Origin: Gammaproteobacteria bacterium
Lineage (GTDB): Bacteria; Pseudomonadota; Gammaproteobacteria; UBA9214
Direction: 5' to 3'
DNA: 6,039 nucleotides
Assembly: GCA_029859555.1 (NCBI GenBank)
Contig: JAOUCV010000145.1
Span: forward strand, 1-6,039
Shown: positions 1 through 6,039 of the stretch, piece by piece
Numbering within the stretch: the first letter of the stretch is position 1
Layout: the number at the start of each line of letters is the position of its first letter
The notes under the pieces: generated by a model
What the model saw: only the letters and a program-made list of their open reading frames with translations
Told to the model about the DNA's origin: nothing
Database searches by the model: none
Program-made: the position numbers and the translations under genes

Positions 1-237
1 GACGATAATATCTTTCAACACCTTGTTGACGGCATGACCAATATGAATTTCGCCATTGGCATAGGGCGGGCCGTCGTGCAGTACAAACCGTGGCCGCTGT
101 TCGCCGATACGGCGCATCTGCCCGTAGATGTTCATGTCATCCCAGCGCTTCAGCATCTCGGGTTCACGATTCGGCAAATTGCCCTTCATCGGGAAGGCTG
201 TTTTGGGAAGATTCAGTGTGTCTTTGTAATCAGTCAT
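1..237 (-). CDS. ileS: isoleucyl-tRNA synthetase, N-terminal part (runs off the left edge)
   Basis: IleS is a cytoplasmic class I aminoacyl-tRNA synthetase that charges tRNA-Ile using isoleucine and ATP. Only the first 79 codons are here, read from the ATG at 237-235. The translation begins [20 protein letters not shown], the usual proteobacterial IleS opening. It continues with [18 protein letters not shown] at about residues 55-72, which contains the class I signature HIGH (residues 65-68) that binds ATP. The KMSKS loop, editing domain and zinc-binding C-terminus lie outside the window. The gene follows ribF in the same direction after a 94-base gap, the common ribF-ileS order of gammaproteobacteria, where lspA usually comes next. 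The Shine-Dalgarno is weak (GGA a few bases before the ATG). The gap (238-331) shows no convincing terminator or promoter, so co-transcription with ribF is likely but inferred. Identity is near certain. Confidence 0.97.
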   Translation of the reverse strand, partial: MTDYKDTLNLPKTAFPMKGNLPNREPEMLKRWDDMNIYGQMRRIGEQRPRFVLHDGPPYANGEIHIGHAVNKVLKDIIV

Positions 238-331
238 TTATCCAGTTACCGTCAGGGTCAATAAGTGCGCACAGGGCGCGAAGTAATTAATAGCTGTAAT
301 CCCGGTTATATTTGCCTACAGGCTCATCGAA

Positions 332-1267
332 TCAGGCCTGCACCTGGCTGAAGAAATCCCGCGCCTGTTGCGCATCCTTGTGAATCTGCTGTTTCAATAT
401 ATCGAATGAATCAAATTTCTGCTCCGCACGCAGTTTTTTCAGAAAACTCACCTGCACATGGCGACCGTAAATTTCCCGATCAAAATCGAACAGGTGCACC
501 TCCAGTAAAGAGCGGTTGCCACCAACGGTCGGCCGGTTACCGACATTTGCCACTCCGTGCAGCGCTTGCTCATCTATGCCGTTCATCTCCACGGCAAACA
601 CACCGGCCACCGGCACCGAGTTGCGATGCAGAAAAATATTGGCGGTCGGATAACCGATGCTGCGGCCGCGCTTGTCACCATGCGCGACCCGGCCACTCAT
701 CCAGTAGGGCCGCCCCAGCATCGCGGCAGCCGCAGACAGATCACCCTGTTGCAGCGCCTCGCGGATACGCGTGCTGCTGACGCGCTCGGGACCCACACAA
801 AACGTGTGCATGTTGTGTACCGGGAAATCATGCTTGTGCCCGGCCGCCTGCAGCATTTCAAAATTGCCGCTGCGTGCCTTGCCGAAGCGAAAATCATCAC
901 CCACAACCAGGTACTTTACATCGAGACCATCCAGCAGTATTCGCTGTATAAACTGATGCGGCTCAAGGTTTGCCAGTCGCTCATCAAAACGCAGACACAC
1001 AACCCGGTCAATACCACAGTGCTGCAGTGCTTCCAGCTTCTCCCGAAAGCGTGTCAGTCGCGATGGCGCAACGTGCGTCGCAAAGTATTCACGCGGCTGC
1101 GGTTCAAACGTAACCAGCGTCACCGGCAATTGCAGTTCCCGGCCCTGCTCCACCAGTCGCGCCAGCACAGATTGATGGCCGAGGTGCACGCCATCAAAGT
1201 TACCGATGGTAGCTGCACAACCCCGGTGTTCGGGACGTAAGTTGTATAAACCGCGAACCAGCTCCAT
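332..1267 (-). CDS. ribF: bifunctional riboflavin kinase / FAD synthetase
   Basis: RibF phosphorylates riboflavin to FMN and adenylylates FMN to FAD in the cytoplasm. The protein is 311 residues, normal for the family, with both domains intact. The N-terminal FAD synthetase domain (about 1-185) carries GNFDGVHLGHQ (22-32), whose HLGH is the nucleotidyltransferase motif, then VVGDDFRFGKARSG (121-134) and the VSSTRIR motif (163-169). The C-terminal flavokinase domain (about 186-305) carries GDKRGRSIGYPTANI (197-211) with the PTAN motif that binds Mg-ATP, NVGNRPTV (241-248), and LEVHLFDFD (255-263), in which E256 is the expected catalytic base. The ATG at 1267-1265 gives the standard N-terminus; a GAGGT lies upstream at a rather long spacing of about 12 bases. 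The gene follows murJ by 55 bases and precedes ileS, so a murJ-ribF-ileS transcript is plausible. FMN riboswitches, when present, sit upstream of such genes; none is recognisable here. Confidence 0.97.
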   Translation of the reverse strand: MELVRGLYNLRPEHRGCAATIGNFDGVHLGHQSVLARLVEQGRELQLPVTLVTFEPQPREYFATHVAPSRLTRFREKLEALQHCGIDRVVCLRFDERLANLEPHQFIQRILLDGLDVKYLVVGDDFRFGKARSGNFEMLQAAGHKHDFPVHNMHTFCVGPERVSSTRIREALQQGDLSAAAAMLGRPYWMSGRVAHGDKRGRSIGYPTANIFLHRNSVPVAGVFAVEMNGIDEQALHGVANVGNRPTVGGNRSLLEVHLFDFDREIYGRHVQVSFLKKLRAEQKFDSFDILKQQIHKDAQQARDFFSQVQA

Positions 1268-1279
1268 CAGACAGGACTG

Positions 1280-1290
1280 ACCTCAGAGGT
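1280..1290 (-). repeat. small inverted repeat over the ribF ribosome binding site
   Basis: ACCTC (1280-1284) and GAGGT (1286-1290) are perfect inverted copies around a single central base. On the minus strand the second arm is the only GAGGT-like Shine-Dalgarno before ribF. A one-base loop is not feasible as drawn, so any hairpin would have only about three base pairs; as a DNA palindrome it could equally be chance. Confidence 0.3.
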
Positions 1291-1299
1291 AAACATGCA

Positions 1300-1328
1300 A
1301 GTATAAGGCATCAGCGGGTGTCTCAGGC
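1300..1328 (-). promoter_or_regulatory. possible promoter upstream of ribF
   Basis: On the minus strand, TATACT (1305-1300) matches five of six bases of the -10 consensus and would start a transcript about 26 bases before the ribF ATG. The hexamer 17 bases upstream (GCCTGA, 1328-1323, at the murJ stop codon) is a poor -35 box. This could be a weak internal promoter for ribF-ileS or chance. Confidence 0.25.
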
Positions 1329-2909
1329 AGACCCCTGCCCCTGATTGTGCCGCTGCTGCCAGAGACTTGCGAGCCGTAACCCTACCAGCTGCAAAGCGAT
1401 AAAATAGGCCGCTGCGCCGGCCATGATCCAGACAAACAACCACAACACCCGCGACCACACGCTCCAGTCCAGCCACACCGGCATGCCCTGCACACCCCAG
1501 AAAAGCACCGCGCCGAGCGCAACACCGGCCAGCCCCAGTTGCAGGAAAAACCGTTTCCAGCCTGATTCCGGGAGATAAACCTGCTGCTTTCTCAGCATAC
1601 GGTATAGCAGGCCGGCATTCACCCAGGCGGCTATTGAGGTCGCCAGCGCCAGTCCGGCATGCGGACCCGGCACGCCCAGCAGCACCAGCGGCACCACGAA
1701 TACCAGGTTCAACACCATGTTGGTGACCAGCGCAACAATCGCTATGCGTACCGGTGTCGTGGTGTCCTTGCGCGAGTAAAACGCCGGCGCCAGCACTTTC
1801 ACCAGCATAAAGGCCGGCAAGCCGAGAGTGTAAGCCATCAGGCTGAGGCCGGCCATGTCGACGTCACCGGCATTGAAGTCACCATAATTGAACAGCGTCG
1901 CCAGCATTGGCCGCGCCAGCATAAACAGGCCGATGGCCGATGGCAGTGCGACCAGCAATACCAGCCGCAGCCCCCAGTCAACGGTGCGGGAAAACTCCTC
2001 CAGCGAATCCGTGGCATGACTGCGTGACAGGCTCGGCAGGATGACGGTCGACAGCGCGATGGCAAACACACCCAGTGGAAACTCAACCAGGCGATCGGAG
2101 TAGTACAACCAGCTGACACTGCCCGCCACCAGGAACGAGGCGATCAGGGTATCGAATAACAGGTTAATCTGCGCCACCGACGAACCGATAATTCCCGGCA
2201 ACATGAGCTTCATAATGCGCCGCACACCCGCATCCCGCGCACCCCACTGCGGACGGGGAAACAGGCCGATGCGTCGCAGTGACGGCAACAGAAACAGTAT
2301 CTGCACAATACCGGCCACCAGCACACCGGCCGCCAGCGCCAGTTCCGGCTGTGCCAGTTGTGGCGATACCACGACAGCCGCACCAATCATCACCACGTTC
2401 AGCCATACCGGCGCAAACGAAGCGGCGGCAAAGCGCCCATAGGTATTCAGAATCCCCGCGGCAAACGCCACCAGCGACACCAGCAACAGGTAGGGAAAGG
2501 TCATGCGTAACATCTGTGCCGCCAAATCAAACTGCGCCGGATCACGGTACAGAAATCCGGGTGCAAAGATCGCCACCAGTACCGGGCTTGCCAGCACCCC
2601 GATTACGGTAATCAGCGACAGGATACCCAGCAGGGTGCCAGCCACGCGATTGACCAGTTGCTGCACCGCACTGGCATCCTGCTGTTCCTTGTACTCCGCA
2701 ATAATGGGCACGAAGGCCTGCGAAAACGCACCTTCAGCGAACAGCCGGCGCATGAAATTCGGAATCTTGAAGGCGACAAAAAACGCATCCATGCCGGCAT
2801 TGGCACCAAACCAGCGTGCCAGCACGATATCCCTGACCAGTCCGAGGATCCGGGAAACCAGCGTCATACTTCCGACAATTGCAGTATTTTTCAGTAAGTT
2901 ACGACTCAT
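1323..2909 (-). CDS. murJ: lipid II flippase MurJ (MviN family, MOP superfamily)
   Basis: MurJ is an inner-membrane protein that moves the peptidoglycan precursor lipid II to the outer face of the membrane. From the ATG at 2909-2907 the protein is 528 residues, close to the roughly 510 of E. coli MurJ. It is hydrophobic throughout, as expected for the family's 14 membrane helices. The N-terminus holds the conserved SRILGLVRD (19-27), MDAFFVAFKIPN (40-51) and RRLFAEGAFSQAFVPI (54-69). R20, R26, D41 and R54 line up with E. coli R18, R24, D39 and R52, which matter for function. DRLVEFP (272-278) supplies the equivalents of E. coli R270 and E273. The frame is open 20 codons further upstream to a TTG at 2969-2967, but I prefer the internal ATG because MSRNLLKN matches the family's MNLLKS start. 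Neither start has a clear Shine-Dalgarno. It is divergent from rpsT and 55 bases before ribF. Confidence 0.95.
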   Translation of the reverse strand: MSRNLLKNTAIVGSMTLVSRILGLVRDIVLARWFGANAGMDAFFVAFKIPNFMRRLFAEGAFSQAFVPIIAEYKEQQDASAVQQLVNRVAGTLLGILSLITVIGVLASPVLVAIFAPGFLYRDPAQFDLAAQMLRMTFPYLLLVSLVAFAAGILNTYGRFAAASFAPVWLNVVMIGAAVVVSPQLAQPELALAAGVLVAGIVQILFLLPSLRRIGLFPRPQWGARDAGVRRIMKLMLPGIIGSSVAQINLLFDTLIASFLVAGSVSWLYYSDRLVEFPLGVFAIALSTVILPSLSRSHATDSLEEFSRTVDWGLRLVLLVALPSAIGLFMLARPMLATLFNYGDFNAGDVDMAGLSLMAYTLGLPAFMLVKVLAPAFYSRKDTTTPVRIAIVALVTNMVLNLVFVVPLVLLGVPGPHAGLALATSIAAWVNAGLLYRMLRKQQVYLPESGWKRFFLQLGLAGVALGAVLFWGVQGMPVWLDWSVWSRVLWLFVWIMAGAAAYFIALQLVGLRLASLWQQRHNQGQGSA

Positions 2910-2942
2910 AGACAGAAATGCTTTATCGCCAACAGGGGAACG

Positions 2943-2969
2943 ATCGTATCGGATCAGGAAAGGTATCAA
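2943..2969 (-). promoter_or_regulatory. possible murJ promoter
   Basis: TTGATA (2969-2964) resembles a -35 box and TACGAT (2948-2943) a -10 box, with a short 15-base spacer. Transcription would begin about 25-30 bases before the murJ ATG at 2909, which fits that start and excludes the upstream TTG. The short spacer and imperfect -10 make this tentative. Confidence 0.25.
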
Positions 2970-3013
2970 TTAAAACAGTCGCTTACCAGCAAAGCCTGCG
3001 ACAAACGCTGCCC

Positions 3014-3036
3014 TGCTGCTGGCAGCACCGCTAGCG
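3014..3036. repeat. two adjacent palindromes in the murJ-rpsT divergent region
   Basis: TGCTGC (3014-3019) and GCAGCA (3022-3027) are perfect inverted copies separated by two bases. Two bases later CGCTAGCG (3029-3036) is an eight-base perfect palindrome. They lie between the rpsT promoter (3070-3098) and the murJ start, where a regulator of either gene could bind. No regulator family is indicated. The rest of the 228-base region (2910-3137) holds no gene I can support. Confidence 0.35.
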
Positions 3037-3069
3037 CCCGGCCAACCCCCGAAAGCTGCACGTCCAGGA

Positions 3070-3098
3070 TTGACAAAGCCGACTGAAATCCGCATAGT
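3070..3098 (+). promoter_or_regulatory. rpsT promoter (sigma-70 type)
   Basis: TTGACA (3070-3075) is a perfect -35 consensus. It is followed at exactly 17 bases by CATAGT (3093-3098), which matches four of six bases of TATAAT. A start at about 3105 would give a leader of roughly 33 bases before the rpsT start codon. Position, spacing and orientation all fit a dedicated promoter for this strongly expressed ribosomal protein gene. Confidence 0.7.
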
Positions 3099-3124
3099 AC
3101 GCCGTCTTTCGAATCAAGAAATGC

Positions 3125-3140
3125 AGGAGCAGTTCCTTTG
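3125..3140 (+). promoter_or_regulatory. rpsT ribosome binding site and TTG start codon
   Basis: AGGAG (3125-3129) lies eight bases before the TTG at 3138-3140. The next codons read [16 protein letters not shown], the S20 N-terminus, and no in-frame ATG or GTG gives that protein. An ATG at 3121 is in another frame and lies upstream of the Shine-Dalgarno. The E. coli rpsT gene also uses UUG, so this fixes the start. Confidence 0.85.
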
Positions 3141-3398
3141 GCCAATTCAGCACAAGCACTCAAGCGCGCGCGGCAGGCAGAAAAGCACCGTCAGCAGAAC
3201 GCCGGTCAGCGATCCAACATGCGCACCGCCATCAAGAAAGTTATCACAGCAATTGCAGCTGGCGATCGTGATCAGGCCAGGCAGGCTTATGATTCAGCGG
3301 TACCGGTAATTGACAATGCCGCCGGCAAGGGTCTTATCCATGCCAACAAGGCAGCCCGTCACAAGAGCCGCCTGAACAAGCACATTCGCAGCCTCTAG
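3138..3398 (+). CDS. rpsT: 30S ribosomal protein S20
   Basis: S20 is a small basic protein that binds the 16S rRNA body early in 30S assembly. The 86-residue product is normal in length and rich in Lys and Arg. Family signatures are [18 protein letters not shown] (9-26), MRTAIKKV (28-35) and [21 protein letters not shown] (about 63-83). The gene begins with TTG behind a strong AGGAG and has its own consensus-like promoter. In E. coli, S20 represses translation of its own mRNA, and the UUG start is part of that control. The same start here suggests, but does not prove, similar autoregulation. It is the only plus-strand gene in the window, divergent from murJ and convergent with proB, and it ends just before a hairpin terminator. 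Nothing in it looks truncated or transferred. Confidence 0.97.
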   Translation: MANSAQALKRARQAEKHRQQNAGQRSNMRTAIKKVITAIAAGDRDQARQAYDSAVPVIDNAAGKGLIHANKAARHKSRLNKHIRSL

Positions 3399-3413
3399 GC
3401 CGCACAGCAAATC

Positions 3414-3443
3414 AAAAAAAGCCGGTCACTGACCGGCTTTTTT
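3414..3443. terminator. bidirectional intrinsic terminator between rpsT and proB
   Basis: A seven-base-pair stem, GCCGGTC (3421-3427) and GACCGGC (3431-3437), encloses the three-base loop ACT. Seven A residues (3414-3420) precede it and six T residues (3438-3443) follow it, so a U tract follows the hairpin whichever strand is transcribed. It sits 15 bases after the rpsT stop and 28 bases beyond the proB stop, the ideal place to end both converging transcripts. Confidence 0.93.
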
Positions 3444-3471
3444 ATTGCCCGCTGGAAATCGTGCCTGCGTT

Positions 3472-4599
3472 TCAGGTTGTCATCACCAGGTTATCGCGGT
3501 GCACCAGCTCTACCTCATCGACATAACCCAGCAACGCCTCTATGCGACTGCTCGGCTGACCAATAATTCTTGCTGATTCCGCGGCGCTGTAATTAACCAG
3601 ACCACGGGCAATTTCATCACCCGCCGGATCCAGGCAAACGACCAGGTCGCCGCGTTTAAAATCCCCCTCGACCCGGGTCACACCTACAGGCAGCAAACTG
3701 CTGCCGGAACCGCGCAGCTTGTTTACCGCACCCTCGTCCAGCGACAGGCGTCCGCGTACCTGTAAGCGGCCGGCCAGCCATTGCTTGCGGGCAGCAAAGG
3801 GGGCACAGGCCGGATACAGGCGCGTACCCAGGGCTTCGTCCGCGGCCAGCCGCTGCAACACATTCTCCTCATTACCCGATGCAATCAGCGTCAACACCCC
3901 GGAACGGGCTGCACGCGCTGCCGCCCTCACCTTGGTGAGCATGCCACCACGTCCCAGTGCGCCACCTCTGCCTGCCGCCATGGATTCCAGTGCCACGTCT
4001 CCGGCTTGTGCTTCAGGGATCAGCTTCGCCTGCGCATTGATGCGCGGATCGCTGTCGAGCAAACCCTGCTGGTCCGTCAGCAATACCAGCAGATCAGCGC
4101 CCACCAGGTTGGCAACCAGCGCGGCCAGGGTATCGTTGTCTCCCAAACGGATTTCATCAGTGGTGACGGTATCGTTTTCATTAACGATCGGTATCACACC
4201 CAGCCCCAGCAAGGTCTGCAGGGTACTGCGTGCATTGAGATAACGTTGCCGGTCCGCAAGGTCTTCGTGTGTCAGCAATATCTGCGCGGTATGCAGTCCG
4301 TATTTCTTGAAACGTGATTCGTATGCCTGCACCAGCCCCATCTGCCCAACGGCGGCCGCTGCCTGCAATTCATGCAGCGCATGCGGACGCTGCGTCCATC
4401 CCAGCCGTGTCATCCCCTCGGCCACGGCACCGGATGACACCAGCAGGATTTCATGCCCGGCCTGCTGCAGGGCAGCCATCTGCTCAACCCAGCCGTTAAT
4501 AGCCTCACCGGCCAGCCCCTGGCCGTCATTGGTTAACAGCGCACTGCCGATCTTGACGACCCAGCGCTTGCATTCACTTGTTTTAACCTTCTCGGACAT
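3472..4599 (-). CDS. proB: glutamate 5-kinase (gamma-glutamyl kinase) with C-terminal PUA domain
   Basis: ProB phosphorylates glutamate with ATP to glutamyl 5-phosphate, the first and usually proline-inhibited step of proline synthesis, in the cytoplasm. The protein is 375 residues, the usual two-domain length. The amino-acid kinase domain (about 10-260) shows [12 protein letters not shown] (14-25) with lysine K16 for phosphate binding, SSGAVAEG (55-62), NENDTV (140-145), [14 protein letters not shown] (151-164), LLTDQQGL (173-180) and [12 protein letters not shown] (216-227), whose lysine contacts [12 protein letters not shown] (269-277) links to the PUA domain (about 278-360). The ATG at 4599-4597 is 54 bases after the obgE stop, with a weak AGAGA-type ribosome binding site. 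Its usual partner proA is not adjacent; instead it sits beside obgE, an order known in other gammaproteobacteria. Its 3' end converges on rpsT and uses the shared terminator. It is probably transcribed with obgE. Confidence 0.97.
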   Translation of the reverse strand: MSEKVKTSECKRWVVKIGSALLTNDGQGLAGEAINGWVEQMAALQQAGHEILLVSSGAVAEGMTRLGWTQRPHALHELQAAAAVGQMGLVQAYESRFKKYGLHTAQILLTHEDLADRQRYLNARSTLQTLLGLGVIPIVNENDTVTTDEIRLGDNDTLAALVANLVGADLLVLLTDQQGLLDSDPRINAQAKLIPEAQAGDVALESMAAGRGGALGRGGMLTKVRAAARAARSGVLTLIASGNEENVLQRLAADEALGTRLYPACAPFAARKQWLAGRLQVRGRLSLDEGAVNKLRGSGSSLLPVGVTRVEGDFKRGDLVVCLDPAGDEIARGLVNYSAAESARIIGQPSSRIEALLGYVDEVELVHRDNLVMTT

Positions 4600-4653
4600 A
4601 GTCTCTAAAAAACACCAGTGTTCACAGGTTGACGTTTATCTATAAAACAGAGG

Positions 4654-5736
<1,083 letters not shown>

Positions 5737-5759
5737 GATGGAAGCGGCTGCTGTCAGAC

Positions 5760-6017
5760 TCAGCCAGCTACAATTTCTACATACTTGCGGTTCTTCGCAC
5801 CCCTTTGTACAAACTGTACAACGCCGTCGCTCTTGGCAAACAGGGTATGGTCTTTGCCACAACCGACATTCTTGCCGGGATGGAAACGGGTGCCACGCTG
5901 CCGTACCAGAATATTACCGGCCAGTACGGCCTCACCACCATAGCGCTTCACGCCAAGTCGTTTCGATTCTGAATCGCGGCCGTTACGGGTACTGCCGCCT
6001 GCTTTTTTATGTGCCAT
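5760..6017 (-). CDS. rpmA: 50S ribosomal protein L27
   Basis: L27 is a small basic 50S protein whose N-terminal tail reaches the peptidyl transferase centre and contacts tRNA. The 85-residue product is normal in length. It starts [18 protein letters not shown] directly after the initiator Met, with no N-terminal extension of the kind cleaved in Firmicutes L27. The conserved core continues with [20 protein letters not shown] (27-46), PG and GKDHTLFA (54-61). The ATG at 6017-6015 follows a good Shine-Dalgarno. In nearly all bacteria rpmA follows rplU (L21), which should lie just beyond the right edge. The pair's promoter is therefore outside the window. A strong terminator follows the stop codon and separates it from obgE. 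Confidence 0.98.
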   Translation of the reverse strand: MAHKKAGGSTRNGRDSESKRLGVKRYGGEAVLAGNILVRQRGTRFHPGKNVGCGKDHTLFAKSDGVVQFVQRGAKNRKYVEIVAG

Positions 6018-6024
6018 TGAATAG

Positions 6025-6030
6025 TCCTCT
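6025..6030 (-). promoter_or_regulatory. rpmA ribosome binding site
   Basis: On the minus strand AGAGGA lies seven bases before the rpmA ATG (6017-6015), a near-ideal Shine-Dalgarno and spacing. It confirms the start codon and contrasts with the weak sites in front of obgE, proB and murJ, consistent with high L27 output. Confidence 0.75.
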
Positions 6031-6039
6031 GGATCGGGC

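Noticed and set aside
238..331. A promoter or riboswitch/T-box in the ribF-ileS gap
   Set aside because: There are -10-like AT-rich hexamers but no matching -35 box, and 94 bases is too short for a T-box leader, for which no conserved motif is visible.
557..1240. 227-codon plus-strand open frame opposite ribF
   Set aside because: It lies wholly antisense to an intact, clearly recognised ribF, resembles no protein I know, and has low-complexity, Arg/His/Gln-rich composition typical of a shadow frame in GC-rich DNA.
2503..2973. 156-codon plus-strand open frame opposite the 5' part of murJ
   Set aside because: It is antisense to the conserved MurJ N-terminus and has no recognisable domain.
2966..3163. 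65-codon minus-strand frame in the divergent region
   Set aside because: It overlaps the rpsT start and promoter on the opposite strand and has no family resemblance; murJ itself begins just beyond it with its own start.
3070..3309. 79-codon plus-strand frame overlapping rpsT, including an ATG at 3121
   Set aside because: It runs in another frame through S20, begins at the promoter -35 box, and its internal ATG lies upstream of the Shine-Dalgarno that serves the S20 TTG start.
3719..4317. Two overlapping plus-strand open frames (174 and 178 codons) opposite proB
   Set aside because: Both are antisense to an intact proB, overlap each other in different frames and have no recognisable motif.
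4611..4622. Hairpin-like AACACCAGTGTT next to an A/T run in the proB leader, as a terminator
   Set aside because: The stem is AT-rich, at most five pairs with an impossible two-base loop or four pairs with a four-base loop, and it sits just before the proB start codon where termination would be unexpected.

Overview
The window looks like chromosomal housekeeping DNA from a gammaproteobacterium, moderately GC-rich by eye. The gene content and order (an rpmA-obgE-proB block, a small rpsT reading the other way, then murJ-ribF-ileS) match the arrangement I know from Pseudomonas-like and related gammaproteobacteria. The protein sequences, such as the IleS N-terminus, S20 with a TTG start and MurJ, also fit that class. 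I cannot name a genus from the sequence.

Right block (minus strand, about 6039 down to 3472): rpmA (ribosomal protein L27) has a good ribosome binding site and is followed by a clear intrinsic terminator. Next come obgE (Obg ribosome-assembly GTPase) and proB (glutamate 5-kinase with a PUA domain). rplU (L21) would be expected just beyond the right edge but is not visible. Middle (plus strand): rpsT (ribosomal protein S20) has its own promoter, with a perfect TTGACA -35 box, and a strong Shine-Dalgarno followed by a TTG start. Its 3' end meets that of proB across a hairpin with A and T tracts on both sides, which should stop transcription in both directions. Left block (minus strand, 2909 to 1): murJ (lipid II flippase), ribF (bifunctional riboflavin kinase/FAD synthetase) and the first 79 codons of ileS (isoleucyl-tRNA synthetase), which runs off the left edge.

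The genes serve translation (L27, S20, IleS), ribosome assembly (Obg), cell-wall precursor export (MurJ), flavin cofactor synthesis (RibF) and the first step of proline synthesis (ProB). The longest stretch without a gene is the 228-base divergent region between murJ and rpsT (2910-3137); it holds the rpsT promoter and two small palindromes. I see no mobile element, CRISPR array, tRNA or rRNA, and no previously undescribed system. The observations worth a second look are modest: a terminator directly before obgE that leaves no room for a promoter, an Obg lacking the acidic tail found in E. coli ObgE, non-AUG initiation of S20, and small leader structures.
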